Assembly: GCA_965212125.1 (NCBI GenBank)
Contig: OZ243045.1
Span: 1,798,001 to 1,862,000 of the forward strand
Length of the DNA stretch: 64,000 bases
Direction: 5' to 3'
Source of the DNA: CAYRJD01 sp965212125
GTDB taxonomy: Bacteria; Actinomycetota; Acidimicrobiia; Acidimicrobiales; Poriferisodalaceae
The position numbers and the translations under genes are program-made. The notes beneath the pieces are model-generated. The model was not told the origin of the DNA, ran no database searches, and saw nothing but the letters and a program-made list of their open reading frames with translations. Every line of letters starts with the position of its first letter. The first letter of the stretch is position 1. Positions 34,096-43,289 of this stretch are shown piece by piece.

Positions 34096-35981
34096 CGAGC
34101 TTCGTCGACAATCTCGGCGTCAATCACGCTGTCGTCGTCATCCGCAGCAGCGTCGTCGCCCGCCATGTCGCCGCCGTCGGCGTAACCATTGGCATCGCCA
34201 CCCATGCCGTCGCCGTTAGCGCCAGCGCCAGCACCATCGGAAGCCGCCGCCCGCTCATACAAACGCTGGCTTAGCTCTTGGCTGACCTGCGACAACGCCT
34301 CCATGGCGCTGCGCACCTCACCGTCGTCCTCGCCTTTGAGAGCATCGTTGGTGTTCTCAATGGCGGTCAGCACGGGCGCCTTCTCGTCGTCGCTCAGGTT
34401 TTCACCCTGGTCGTCAAGCAGCTTCTGCGTCTGGTACACCAGCGATTCGGCTTGATTGCGAGCCTCGGCCGCCTCACGGCGAGTGCGGTCTTCCTCCGCA
34501 TGCGCCGCGGCGTCGGACACCATCTTGTCGATTTCGTCGTCGCTCAGCGAAGACTGCCCGGTAATGGTGATCGACTGCTTCTTGTTGGTCGCCTTGTCGG
34601 TCGCCGACACATGCACGATGCCGTTGGCGTCAATGTCAAAGACCACCTCAATCTGCGGCACGCCACGTGGGGCTGGCGGCAGATCAACCAGATGAAACTT
34701 GCCGAGGGTTTTATTGCCCGTCGCCATTTCACGTTCGCCTTGCAGCACGTGAATCTCCACCGATGACTGCATGTTTTCGGCGGTCGTGAAAATCTCGGAG
34801 CGCTTGGTTGGGATGGTCGTGTTGCGCTCGATCAGCCGAGTCATCACGCTGCCCTTGGTTTCGATGCCAAGGCTCAGCGGCGTCACGTCTAACAGCAACA
34901 CGTCCTTTACCTCGCCCTTGAGAACGCCCGCCTGAATAGCCGCACCCACCGACACGACCTCGTCGGCATTGACGCCCTTGTGTGCTTCTTTGCCGGTCAT
35001 TTCCTTGACCAGCTCTTGCACCGCGGGCATGCGGGTGGAGCCGCCAACCAAAATCACATGGTCGATGTCGGCCTTCTGCAGATCGGCGTCCTTGATCGCC
35101 TGCTCAAACGGCGCACGGCAGCGGTTGAGCAGGTCGGCCGTGAGCTCTTGGAACTTGGCGCGATTTAGCTCGTAGTCCAAATGCAGCGGTCCGCTATCGG
35201 TCGCCGTGATGAACGGCAGATTTATCTGTGCCACCTGACGAGACGACAAATCTTTCTTGGCTTGCTCGGCGGCTTCTTTTAGACGCTGACTAGCCATCGG
35301 ATCTTTGCCCAGATCGACTCCGTGGTCGCCCTTGAATGAGGTCACCAGCCAATCCATAATCGCCTGGTCCCAGTCGTCGCCGCCTAGCTGGGTGTCGCCG
35401 GCGGTGGATTTCACCTCAAACACGCCGTCGCCGATTTCCAGCACCGACACGTCGAAGGTTCCGCCGCCCAGGTCGAAGACCAAGATGGTCTGATCTTCGC
35501 CGCCCTTGTCTAGGCCGTATGCCAGCGCTGCGGCGGTCGGCTCGTTGATAATGCGCAGCACCTTCAGGCCAGCGATTTGACCGGCCTCTTGGGTTGCGGT
35601 GCGCTGAGCGTCGTCAAAGTACGCGGGCACCGTGATGACCGCCTCGGTTACCTCGTCGCCCAGATATTGCTCGGCGTCTTTCTTTAGCTTTTGCAGCACA
35701 CGCGCCGAGATCTCCTGCGGGCGGTAGGTCTTGTCGTCAATCTTCACGTTCCAGCTGGTTCCCACGTGCCGCTTCACCGATGACACGGTTCGGTCGGGGT
35801 TGGTGACGGCTTGGCGCTTGGCGGGTTCGCCGATAAGCACTTCGCCGCTCTTGGTGATCGCCACCACCGAAGGTGTGGTGCGGTCGCCTTCAGCGTTGGC
35901 AATGACGGTGGGTTCGCCGCCCTCCATTGCCGCTACTACTGAGTTGGTTGTTCCTAGGTCAATGCCAACTGCTCTTGTCAT
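34092..35981 (-). CDS. dnaK: Molecular chaperone DnaK (Hsp70)
   Basis: The 629-residue Hsp70 begins with the phosphate loop VGIDLGTTNSVVAAMEGG and contains VFDLGGGTFDVSVLEIGDG and VILVGGSTRMPAVQ in the ATPase domain. The substrate domain starts near VLLLDVTPLSLGIETKG, with the lid helices after residue 500. The C-terminal tail is Gly/Ala/Asp-rich and ends acidic. It is the first gene of the chaperone operon; a good AAGGAG ribosome-binding site precedes the ATG. Confidence 0.97.
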   Translation of the reverse strand: MTRAVGIDLGTTNSVVAAMEGGEPTVIANAEGDRTTPSVVAITKSGEVLIGEPAKRQAVTNPDRTVSSVKRHVGTSWNVKIDDKTYRPQEISARVLQKLKKDAEQYLGDEVTEAVITVPAYFDDAQRTATQEAGQIAGLKVLRIINEPTAAALAYGLDKGGEDQTILVFDLGGGTFDVSVLEIGDGVFEVKSTAGDTQLGGDDWDQAIMDWLVTSFKGDHGVDLGKDPMASQRLKEAAEQAKKDLSSRQVAQINLPFITATDSGPLHLDYELNRAKFQELTADLLNRCRAPFEQAIKDADLQKADIDHVILVGGSTRMPAVQELVKEMTGKEAHKGVNADEVVSVGAAIQAGVLKGEVKDVLLLDVTPLSLGIETKGSVMTRLIERNTTIPTKRSEIFTTAENMQSSVEIHVLQGEREMATGNKTLGKFHLVDLPPAPRGVPQIEVVFDIDANGIVHVSATDKATNKKQSITITGQSSLSDDEIDKMVSDAAAHAEEDRTRREAAEARNQAESLVYQTQKLLDDQGENLSDDEKAPVLTAIENTNDALKGEDDGEVRSAMEALSQVSQELSQRLYERAAASDGAGAGANGDGMGGDANGYADGGDMAGDDAAADDDDSVIDAEIVDEAR

Positions 35982-36047
35982 TGTGTTGTCTCCTTGTTGA
36001 TTGGGGTTGGTTGGGGGTTTTGTGGCGGTTACTTTGCCACATAGGGC

Positions 36048-36079
36048 AGTATATAAGTTGAGCGTGGTATTCGCAACTT
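36048..36079 (-). promoter_or_regulatory. dnaK promoter with HAIR-like HspR operator
   Basis: On the minus strand TTGCGA (36071-36076) and TATACT (36048-36053) are exactly 17 bases apart. The -35 box and spacer are covered by an inverted repeat at 36055-36079 with arms AAGTTG and CAACTT. Its inner halves TTGCG and CTCAA match the spacing of the HAIR consensus CTTGAGT-N7-ACTCAAG, though only partly the sequence. Transcription would start near 36041, about 60 bases before dnaK. Confidence 0.65.
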
Positions 36080-36150
36080 TACATTTGGGCGCAGTGTTGC
36101 GGCACCGGATACCTGCAAGCGCCGCAGGGGGTGCAGGGTAGGCTGCGATT

Positions 36151-36891
36151 GTGGCTCAGCCAGAAAACACGCAGTTGCACACGCTGCTGCTGTTGCGGCA
36201 TGGCCAGAGTCAGTGGAATCTGGAAAACCGTTTCACCGGCTGGTACGACGTGGGGCTGTCGGAGCAAGGCGTGGCTGAGGCGCGCCAGGCGGGTGCGGTG
36301 CTGGCGGCGGCGAACCTGACGCCGACCGTTTTGCACACCTCGTTGCTGACCCGAGCGATTGTCACTGCCAGTGAGGCGCTGGCGGTGTTGGATCGTCTGT
36401 GGATTCCGACACGGCGCAACTGGCGATTGAACGAGCGGCACTACGGCGCGCTGACCGGACTCAACAAAGCCGAGACTGCGGCCGAACACGGCGAGGAGCA
36501 AGTGCATTTGTGGCGCCGCAGCTATGACATAGCGCCGCCCGCGATGGCAGATGACCATCCTTACTTGGCCGCTATCGCCGATGCGCGCTATGCGGATCTG
36601 AACGAGGCGAGCATGGTGCGAACCGAATGCCTGGCCGATGTGGCCGAACGCATTGCGCCGTGGTGGAACGGAGTTGCCACCGCTGATTTGGCCGGCGGGG
36701 AAACCGTGTTGGTGGTCGCACACGGCAACAGCCTGCGGGCGTTGGTGAAGGTGCTAGATGAGATCAGCGACGATGACATCTCTGAGTTGAACATCCCGAC
36801 CGGGGTGCCGCTTATGTATGAGTTGGGCGACGACCTGATGCCGGTGACGAAGATGGCGACCGAACAGCGGTATCTAGCGGTGAGTGGCTAG
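36151..36891 (+). CDS. gpmA: 2,3-bisphosphoglycerate-dependent phosphoglycerate mutase
   Basis: GpmA interconverts 3- and 2-phosphoglycerate in glycolysis. The 246-residue protein from a GTG start has LLRHGQSQWNLENRFTGWYD with the phospho-acceptor His, the catalytic Glu in NERHYGALTGLNKAE, and the second His in VVAHGNSLRALVK. It is divergent from dnaK and converges with the P-II gene. Confidence 0.95.
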   Translation: MAQPENTQLHTLLLLRHGQSQWNLENRFTGWYDVGLSEQGVAEARQAGAVLAAANLTPTVLHTSLLTRAIVTASEALAVLDRLWIPTRRNWRLNERHYGALTGLNKAETAAEHGEEQVHLWRRSYDIAPPAMADDHPYLAAIADARYADLNEASMVRTECLADVAERIAPWWNGVATADLAGGETVLVVAHGNSLRALVKVLDEISDDDISELNIPTGVPLMYELGDDLMPVTKMATEQRYLAVSG

Positions 36892-36911
36892 AGCGCTCAG
36901 GCGCCGCTTTG

Positions 36912-37253
36912 CTAGAGCGCGTCCGCGCCTCTTTCGCCGGTGCGAATGCGCACCACCGAATCGACATCGGTGATCCACACCTTGCCGTCGCCTATTCGTT
37001 CGGTGCGAGCCGCGGCCACGATCTGTTCGCAAACCTGGTCGGCAATGTCGGTCGGCACCAATACCTCCACCCGCAGCTTCGGAACAAAGTCCACGTGATA
37101 CTCGGTGCCGCGGTAGGTCTCGGTGTGTCCGCCTTGCCGCCCAAAGCCGCGCACCTCCGACGCGGTAACGCCGGACACGTCAAGGTCGCGCAGCGATTCA
37201 ATAACAGCTTCTAGGCGATGCGGCTTTATTACCGCCGTTACAAGTTTGATCAC
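36912..37253 (-). CDS. P-II family nitrogen regulatory protein
   Basis: P-II proteins sense nitrogen, carbon and ATP state and control AmtB, GlnE/GlnD-linked targets and others. The sequence fits GlnB/GlnK: VTAVIKPHRLEAV, GFGRQGGHTETYRG with the T-loop Tyr in TEYHVDFVPK, the B-loop IGDGKVWITDVDSVVRIRTG. A GTG at 37253 gives 113 residues, the standard size; an ATG at 37307 would add 18 residues. No amtB or glnD is adjacent, so GlnB versus GlnK cannot be decided. Confidence 0.92.
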   Translation of the reverse strand: MIKLVTAVIKPHRLEAVIESLRDLDVSGVTASEVRGFGRQGGHTETYRGTEYHVDFVPKLRVEVLVPTDIADQVCEQIVAAARTERIGDGKVWITDVDSVVRIRTGERGADAL

Positions 37254-37386
37254 AAGTTTTTCCAGCTTCTTCGGTACTGCTTTTCTGGGCGGCGTGCCAG
37301 ACGACACCTAGCTTGCCAGCGGTACTAGCGCGGCAACACGGCATAAGTTTGTTGGGCGGGCGCGGTGTTGTACTAGATTGCCAGCC

Positions 37387-37818
37387 ATGGCAGCGAAACA
37401 CAGAATTGATCAACTCCACAAAGTCGACTTGTTTTCAACGTGCAGCAAGCGAGAACTAACCAAGATCGCGCAGATGGCGGAGGAAATAACAATCCCGGCT
37501 GGCAAGGCCTTGCTAGAGCAGGGCTCCTCCGGGCAAAAGGCGCGCGAGGCGTATGTGATCCTCAAGGGCAGCGTCATCGTGCGCCGCAACGGACGCAAGA
37601 TTGCCGAGTTGGGGCCGGGAGAATCGGTGGGCGAGATGGCGTTGTTTGACGATGGTCCCCGCACGGCGACCGTGGTTTCGGCAACCGACCTGACGGTGCT
37701 AGTGCTACAACGCCAGCAGATGCTGGGGCTGGTGGATGAGATGCCGGCGCTGGCTTCAAAGATGATGCAAGAACTTGCCCGGCGGCTGCGCGAATCCAAC
37801 CGCAAGCTCTACGGCTAG
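37387..37818 (+). CDS. Cyclic nucleotide-binding domain protein
   Basis: A single cNMP-binding domain of 143 residues with no DNA-binding or effector domain. The core includes VDLFSTCSKRELTKIAQMAE, AYVILKGSVIVRRNGRKIAE and the phosphate-binding cassette region GESVGEMALFDDGPRTATVV, in which the Gly-Glu and Arg-Thr residues are conserved. The ligand could be cAMP, but binding is inferred. A TTG at 37378 is an alternative start. The next gene is an iron-sulfur oxidoreductase on the same strand. Confidence 0.85.
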   Translation: MAAKHRIDQLHKVDLFSTCSKRELTKIAQMAEEITIPAGKALLEQGSSGQKAREAYVILKGSVIVRRNGRKIAELGPGESVGEMALFDDGPRTATVVSATDLTVLVLQRQQMLGLVDEMPALASKMMQELARRLRESNRKLYG

Positions 37819-37899
37819 CAATTCGCCGCGGCTGGCAGATTGTTAGATCAAGATTGCTAGGTCTCAGCGCTGCCGCCCGCCGGCACGAAAACTGATGGC

Positions 37900-40149
37900 A
37901 TGACAGCTACCAACGCCACAGCGGCTAACGCGGCAGCGGCCAGCGCGACAGCCCGCCGCTTACGTCCGCATCAATTGGTGCTGGCGATTGGGGTCGCCTT
38001 TGCGGCGGTGACGGCGGCGTCGGGCATCGCGGCGGCGCTATTTGACTTCCACCTAGATGAGTCCGTTCCGATTCATCGTGAGGTGTTCGGCAACATTCCC
38101 GATGCGATCACGTTTGCGTTTTATGCGCTGACCTGCGTGCTGATCGTCTTCGGCGCCTACAACTTTTCTCAGCGCGCACGCAACTGGCAGCGCGGCGTCG
38201 CCGAGGACCGCGCAACCACGCGTGCCAACGCCGGCCAGCGCGTGCGCGACTACCGCTCTGGCGTGCTGATGCAAACCCTGCTGCGCGATCCGGCGGCGGG
38301 CGTGATGCACGCAATGCTGTACTACGGATTTTTGGTGTTGCTGGCGGTCACGACCACCCTTGAGATCGACCACCAGCTGCCGGAGAGCCTGAAGTTTCTG
38401 CAAGGTCAGACCTATCAGGGCTTTTCGCTGGTCGGCGACCTGGCCGGGGTGATCTTCACCGTGGGCGTGTTTTGGGCGCTCGGGCGGCGCTACGTTCAGC
38501 GCCCCTACCGCATAAAAATCAAGACCCGCCCGGAGCACCTTGTGATACTGGTCGTGCTGGGCGGACTGGGCGTTACCGGCTTCGTGGCCGAGGCAATGCG
38601 CATCGCCTTGGCGGGGCGGCCCGCTTGGGAGCAGTGGTCGTTTATCGGCTACCCGCTGGCGGCGGCGTTCGACGGGATGGGCGCGCTGGCGGGCTGGCAT
38701 CAAGTGCTCTGGGTTACCCACGTCATCACGTTCATGGTGTTTTTGGTGATCCTGCCGATCACGATGCTGCGCCACATGTTCACCTCTCCGATGAATATGT
38801 ATCTGAGTGAAAGGGAGCGCCCCAAGGGAGCCATGCGTGCTGTGCCAAATCTGATGGAGGCCGAAGACATTGAGTCGATCGGCGCATCGGTGGTTGAGGA
38901 GTTCACCTGGAAGCAGTTGCTAGACACCGACAGCTGCACGATGTGTGGCCGCTGCACGTCGGTTTGTCCGGCGAAGGCGACCGGCAAGCCGCTTGACCCC
39001 CGCGAGATCGTGCTGAAGACCGGCGAGGTGATGGCTGCGACCGGCGAGCATGGTGCGGTGTCGCCGCCGCTGGGAGTTGGCCGTGATGTAAAGGTGCCCG
39101 CCAACGACATGTTTGAGCGGGTGACGCACGAGGAGCTTTGGGCTTGCACGTCTTGCCGGGCGTGCGATGACATCTGCCCGGTGAACATTGAGATCCTTGA
39201 CAAGATTCTTGACATGCGGCGGCATCTGACGCTGATGGAGAGTGAGTTTCCAACCGAGCTGGGCAGCGCGTTCCGCGGCATGGAAAACAATGCGAATCCG
39301 TGGAACATGAACAACGCGGACCGCGGGGATTGGGCGGCCGAGCTGGATGTGCCCGTCGTCAGCGATTCCGCCGCGCTGGATCACGAGTACCTCTACTGGG
39401 TGGGTTGCGCGGGCAGCTTTGACGACAAGAATCAGCGGGTCTCTGTGGCGACCGCCAAGTTGTTGCAGCGAGCCGGGGTTGATTTCGCCATCTTGGGGCC
39501 AGCCGAAATGTGCACCGGCGACAGTGCCCGCCGAGCTGGCAATGAGTACCTGTTTCAGATGCTGGCGCTGCAGAACATTGAATCGCTGAACGAGATGGGC
39601 GTGCGCAAGATCGTGACCCAATGCCCGCATTGTTTCAACACGCTGGCGAATGAGTACCCGCAATACGGCGGCAACTGGGAAGTGATTCACCATTCGCAGC
39701 TGCTGGAAGAGTTGGTGAGTTCGGGTGCGTTGGACTTGTCGCAGGCGCGCTTGGATGAGCGGGTGGTGTATCACGACTCGTGTTATTTGGGTCGCCACAA
39801 CGACGTTTATCTGGCTCCGCGCAAGGTGATCGGTTCGCTCAGCGGAGTTGAAATCGTGGAGGCTCCGCGCAACGGCAACAAGGGGATGTGTTGCGGCGCG
39901 GGCGGTGCGCGCATGTGGATGGAAGAAACGATCGGCACCAAGGTGAACGACGAGCGGTCGAAAGAGTTGCTCGATACCGGTGCCGACCGCATCGCAACCG
40001 CCTGTCCTTTCTGCTACATCATGATTGACGACGGTGTGAAGGGGCACGGCGTTGAGGATGACGCAGTGAAGGTGGCGGATATTTCAATCCACTTGATGGA
40101 CGCGCTAGAGGCGGGCGAAGCTGGCGCGGACGAGGCTGACGCGGGCTAA
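37900..40149 (+). CDS. Membrane iron-sulfur oxidoreductase, EtfD-like
   Basis: A 749-residue fusion. The N-terminal 300 residues hold about six membrane helices of the nitrate-reductase gamma/heme b type with several His residues (MHAMLYYGF, THVITFMVF). Then come two 4Fe-4S ferredoxin motifs, CTMCGRCTSVCP and CTSCRACDDICPVN, and two CCG cysteine-rich domains (WVGCAGSFD to TQCPHCFNT, and HDSCYLGRHN to MCCGAGGARM). This order matches mycobacterial EtfD, a membrane enzyme passing electrons from electron-transfer flavoprotein to menaquinone during fatty-acid oxidation. EtfAB genes are not adjacent, so the partner is inferred. It converges with dcd, overlapping by four bases. Confidence 0.88.
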   Translation: MTATNATAANAAAASATARRLRPHQLVLAIGVAFAAVTAASGIAAALFDFHLDESVPIHREVFGNIPDAITFAFYALTCVLIVFGAYNFSQRARNWQRGVAEDRATTRANAGQRVRDYRSGVLMQTLLRDPAAGVMHAMLYYGFLVLLAVTTTLEIDHQLPESLKFLQGQTYQGFSLVGDLAGVIFTVGVFWALGRRYVQRPYRIKIKTRPEHLVILVVLGGLGVTGFVAEAMRIALAGRPAWEQWSFIGYPLAAAFDGMGALAGWHQVLWVTHVITFMVFLVILPITMLRHMFTSPMNMYLSERERPKGAMRAVPNLMEAEDIESIGASVVEEFTWKQLLDTDSCTMCGRCTSVCPAKATGKPLDPREIVLKTGEVMAATGEHGAVSPPLGVGRDVKVPANDMFERVTHEELWACTSCRACDDICPVNIEILDKILDMRRHLTLMESEFPTELGSAFRGMENNANPWNMNNADRGDWAAELDVPVVSDSAALDHEYLYWVGCAGSFDDKNQRVSVATAKLLQRAGVDFAILGPAEMCTGDSARRAGNEYLFQMLALQNIESLNEMGVRKIVTQCPHCFNTLANEYPQYGGNWEVIHHSQLLEELVSSGALDLSQARLDERVVYHDSCYLGRHNDVYLAPRKVIGSLSGVEIVEAPRNGNKGMCCGAGGARMWMEETIGTKVNDERSKELLDTGADRIATACPFCYIMIDDGVKGHGVEDDAVKVADISIHLMDALEAGEAGADEADAG

Positions 40150-40724
40150 CTCAGCGGCGGCGAGCGAAAGTTTTCGAAGTAGCGACTAGGCGTCGGGCCA
40201 CGCTGCCCGCGGTACTTAGACCCCAGCCGCTGCGCCCCGTAGGGAACCTCCGCCGGCGTGGTCATTTTCATAAAGCTGATCTGCCCGATGCGCATGCCCG
40301 GGTACAAGGTGATCGGCAAGTTGGCGACATTGGATAGCTCCAGCGTGAGGTAGCCATTCCAGCCGGGATCAACAAAGCCCGCCGTGGTGTGTATCAAAAG
40401 CCCCAGCCGCCCCAGCGATGACTTACCTTCCAAGCGGCCGACCAAATCGTCGGGCACTGCGACCCGCTCAAGCGTTGCGCCTAGCACAAACTGCCCCGGA
40501 TGCAAAACGAAATATTCTTCGGGCGGCACTTTGACGATGTCGGTTCGGTCGCGCTGGTCTTGCATTACATCAATGAGCGGAATGGAGTGATCGCGAAACA
40601 CCAGAAACGAAGAGTCCAGGCGCAGGTCTACCGACGAGGGCTGGATGGCGGTGGGGTCCAGCGGATCGATGCAGATGCGGCCGGCCGCTATCTCGGCGCG
40701 GATGGTTTTGTCGGACAGAATCAT
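40146..40724 (-). CDS. dcd: dCTP deaminase (possibly dUMP-forming)
   Basis: Dcd converts dCTP to dUTP, and the bifunctional actinobacterial form goes on to dUMP. The 192-residue enzyme shows PSSVDLRLDSSFLVF, the catalytic segment EGKSSLGRLGLLIHTTAGF with the Arg and Ser, then DPGWNGYLTLELSN. The C-terminal KYRGQRGPTPSRY closes over the nucleotide. Mono- versus bifunctionality cannot be settled by reading alone. Confidence 0.95.
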   Translation of the reverse strand: MILSDKTIRAEIAAGRICIDPLDPTAIQPSSVDLRLDSSFLVFRDHSIPLIDVMQDQRDRTDIVKVPPEEYFVLHPGQFVLGATLERVAVPDDLVGRLEGKSSLGRLGLLIHTTAGFVDPGWNGYLTLELSNVANLPITLYPGMRIGQISFMKMTTPAEVPYGAQRLGSKYRGQRGPTPSRYFENFRSPPLS

Positions 40725-40772
40725 CTAGGCGCGGAGCTTAGTTTCAGTCGGCACTACCCTCAGCCGCCAAGC

Positions 40773-40843
40773 GCGGGTGTAGTTCAATGGCAGAACATCA
40801 GCTTCCCAAGCTGAGTACGGGGGTTCGATTCCCCTCACCCGCT
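40773..40843 (+). tRNA. tRNA-Gly (CCC)
   Basis: Acceptor GCGGGTG pairs with CACCCGC, discriminator T. The anticodon loop TTCCCAA gives CCC. The T arm is GGGGGTTCGATTCCCCT. It lies between dcd and a small membrane-protein gene. Confidence 0.96.
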
Positions 40844-40864
40844 CAGCCGCCGCGCAGTCAGTCA

Positions 40865-41071
40865 TCAGGTAGCCAACGAGGCGATCGCCCAGATGGTGGC
40901 GACCAGCCCGACCAGGGCATACGGCAAGGTGCGCCACCAGGGGGCACGCACCAGCTCACCTTCACGGCGTGGCGCAGGCCGGCGACGTGCCATTGCTGCC
41001 ACGTTCCCTACCAGCATCGCCGCGCCGAAAGCCAAGATCAGCAGCGGTATTAGGTCTTCGCCGAGAAACAT
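40865..41071 (-). CDS. Small two-helix membrane protein
   Basis: A 68-residue protein with membrane segments at about residues 7-28 and 48-67, joined by a basic loop (ARRRPAPRREGELVR). This charge pattern predicts both ends outside. No family is recognised. It lies 46 bases downstream of dnaB on the same strand without a clear ribosome-binding site, so expression is less certain. Confidence 0.6.
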   Translation of the reverse strand: MFLGEDLIPLLILAFGAAMLVGNVAAMARRRPAPRREGELVRAPWWRTLPYALVGLVATIWAIASLAT

Positions 41072-41117
41072 TTGTCAGGCAGCATTTTCACTTGACAGCA
41101 CTAGCGGCGGCACCGGG

Positions 41118-42623
41118 CTAGTAATCGGATTCCACATTGGTGGCGTTGGCGAAACACGCATGTTTGGGCAAGAACGCAAGGTCAACCTTGCCGGTGGGTC
41201 CGTTGCGGTGCTTGGAGATGTGCACTTCCGCATTGCCTTTTTGATCCGAATCTGGGTTGTAAACCTCGTCGCGATACAAAAACATAACCACATCCGCATC
41301 CTGTTCAATCGCGCCAGACTCACGCAGGTCGCTAAGCATCGGGCGCTTGTCGGAGCGTTGCTCCAGGGTGCGCGAGAGCTGCGAGAGTGCGAGCACCGGC
41401 GTGCTTAACTCACGCGCAAGCACTTTTAGCCCACGCGACATATCAGCCACCTCAACCTGCCGTGACTCATTCCTCTTCCCCGGCTGGGTCATTAGCTGCA
41501 GGTAATCCACCACTATTAACCCCAACTCACCAACCTGGCGATAAAGCCGCCGTGCTTTAGTGCGAATCTCATTGACGGTGAGGTTTGGATTGGTGTCAAT
41601 CCACATTTGTGCTTGGCCCAGCCGTTCAATGCTGTTCCCAATCTTTGCCCAGTCGTCTCTTTGGAGATTGCCGGTTTGGAGGTCATGCGAATCAATGCGG
41701 GCATCGGCGGCCAGCAATCGACTGCTTAGCTCTAGGTGCGCCATCTCCAGCGAAAAAAACAGCACGGGTTTTTGAGCCGTTACCGCTACATGAGAGGCGA
41801 TCGTTAGCCCGAATGCGGTTTTACCTACTGACGGGCGGGCGCCGACCACATTTAGCGTGGATGGCTGCAACCCGCCTAACAGCTCGTCCAGATCAACAAA
41901 CCCAGTCGGCACGCCGGTTACGCCGCCGCCGCTGTTGTATATGTCATTCAGGTGCTCGAACGCTTCTTCTAACAGCGGCTTCAGGTGGCTGGTGGAGTTG
42001 ATAATGCGGCGTTGTGAAAGCGCATATATCTTTGACTCAGCCTCATCCAGCACTTCATCAATACCCTTCGGGGGTTTATCTTTCTTCCAGTCCTCATCAT
42101 CTTTGTTGTATCCCAGGTTGTATCCCAGGTCTGAGATTTCATTGGAAACGGCAATTAGCCCTCGCAGCAAAGCGTTTTCCTCAACGATGCCGGCGTAGCG
42201 TTCGGCGTTCGTCGTTACCGGGGTTGCGGCCTGCAGAGCCAGCAAGCGTTCTTCGCCGCCGGCTTGTCGCAACAGATTGTGTCGCTGCAATTCTTCGGCC
42301 ACGGTGACCCCGTCAATAGGGGTGCCGTCGGAGTACAGCGAAACAATCGCATCAAAAATGTAAGCGTTCGGCTTGTGGTAAAAGTGCGCTGCGTCCAGCT
42401 TCTTATTTACCGTTCCGATGGCATCCGGTGACAGCATCATTGAGCCGAGCACTGCCTCCTCGGCGGCCAGGTTGCGCGGCAGCGTTCGCGCTCCGCTGGG
42501 GAAACGCCTCGGTTGCTGCGCCGCTTGGCTAGCGCCGTCCCACTCCTCCGGCGGGGCTTGGTCATCAGGTGCGGCTAGGTCGTCCGCGTCCGGCGGAGCT
42601 TCGGTGCGGGACTGATCATTCAT
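41118..42623 (-). CDS. dnaB: Replicative DNA helicase
   Basis: DnaB unwinds DNA at the replication fork. The 501-residue protein has a disordered acidic N-terminus, the N-terminal helical domain from NLAAEEAVLGSMMLSPDAIG, and the RecA-like domain with Walker A GARPSVGKTAFGL, FSLEMAHLELSSRLLA, Walker B LIVVDYLQLM and LSQLSRTLEQRSDKRPMLSD. No intein is inserted. A small duplication (LGYNLGYN) occurs in the linker region. It follows rplI in the conserved rpsF-ssb-rpsR-rplI-dnaB order, after a 216-base gap. Confidence 0.96.
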   Translation of the reverse strand: MNDQSRTEAPPDADDLAAPDDQAPPEEWDGASQAAQQPRRFPSGARTLPRNLAAEEAVLGSMMLSPDAIGTVNKKLDAAHFYHKPNAYIFDAIVSLYSDGTPIDGVTVAEELQRHNLLRQAGGEERLLALQAATPVTTNAERYAGIVEENALLRGLIAVSNEISDLGYNLGYNKDDEDWKKDKPPKGIDEVLDEAESKIYALSQRRIINSTSHLKPLLEEAFEHLNDIYNSGGGVTGVPTGFVDLDELLGGLQPSTLNVVGARPSVGKTAFGLTIASHVAVTAQKPVLFFSLEMAHLELSSRLLAADARIDSHDLQTGNLQRDDWAKIGNSIERLGQAQMWIDTNPNLTVNEIRTKARRLYRQVGELGLIVVDYLQLMTQPGKRNESRQVEVADMSRGLKVLARELSTPVLALSQLSRTLEQRSDKRPMLSDLRESGAIEQDADVVMFLYRDEVYNPDSDQKGNAEVHISKHRNGPTGKVDLAFLPKHACFANATNVESDY

Positions 42624-42759
42624 AACTTGCTGACATCCCTACCTGCCTACCTGACTCAGATTTGCCCACCGCTAGCCCGCGGATTTGATCACCCCAGAGT
42701 AGCCGTGACCACCCATGAATTAGGTGTGGATTAAGCGGGGATTTCCCTAGATTTCAAGG

Positions 42760-42776
42760 GATTTCTTGTGGAAATC
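42760..42776. other. Small inverted repeat in the rplI-dnaB gap
   Basis: GATTTC-TTGTG-GAAATC can form a six-pair hairpin with a five-base loop. No U-run follows on either strand, so it is not a convincing terminator. The rest of the 216-base gap shows nothing I can name; it presumably holds the dnaB promoter. Confidence 0.35.
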
Positions 42777-42839
42777 TTGGTTGTTTGCGCCCATTAGTTG
42801 GACACAACCTGTGAGTAAGCCTGTGCGTAAGTCGCAGCG

Positions 42840-43289
42840 CTACTCCGAAGCGACCACCTCTATGTTGAAAGTGACCTCAACCTCAGCATGCATCTGAGCT
42901 TGTACTTCGTGGGTTCCGAGCGTTTTGATTGGTGTTTCAATTTTGAGGTCTCGTTTATCCACAACCTGGCCGGTCAGCTCGGTTATGGCATCAGCAATCT
43001 CAGTATTGGAGATTGAGCCATACAGCTGCCCTTCGGAGCCTGCCTGCGCCGCGACGACGATGGGTTGAGCGGTGAGCTGTTGGCCGAACGCTTCGGCTTG
43101 CTCACGGCTTTTGATGGCGCGCGCTTGGCTGGCACGCAGCATCTCTTCGGCTTGCTTAACCACTCCTTTAGAAGCTGGAATTGCCAGGTCACGCGGAATC
43201 AGATGATTGCGCGCGTAGCCGTCGGCAACGTCAAGGATTTGCCCAGCCACACCGATGCCTTCAATATCGCGGCGCAGCACAACCTTCAT
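42840..43289 (-). CDS. rplI: 50S ribosomal protein L9
   Basis: The 149-residue L9 begins MKVVLRRDIEGIGVAGQILD with the conserved VADGYARNHLIPRDLA of the N-terminal rRNA-binding domain, then the long connecting helix and the C-terminal domain with GSISNTEIADAI. Its ATG overlaps the rpsR stop as ATGA. Confidence 0.97.
   Translation of the reverse strand: MKVVLRRDIEGIGVAGQILDVADGYARNHLIPRDLAIPASKGVVKQAEEMLRASQARAIKSREQAEAFGQQLTAQPIVVAAQAGSEGQLYGSISNTEIADAITELTGQVVDKRDLKIETPIKTLGTHEVQAQMHAEVEVTFNIEVVASE

Noticed and set aside
36889..36920. Direct repeat TAGAGCGC at the convergent gpmA and P-II ends
   Set aside because: Only two short copies; it may belong to the stop-codon repeat pattern but is too weak to claim.
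38920..40047. A 375-codon antisense open frame within the EtfD-like gene
   Set aside because: The plus-strand frame carries ferredoxin and CCG motifs; the antisense frame has no recognisable sequence and mirrors codon bias.
42721..42790. DnaA-box-like sequence (TTAATCCACA, TTTCCACAA) near dnaB, as a possible origin
   Set aside because: Only imperfect matches, no cluster, no AT-rich unwinding region and no dnaA or dnaN nearby.
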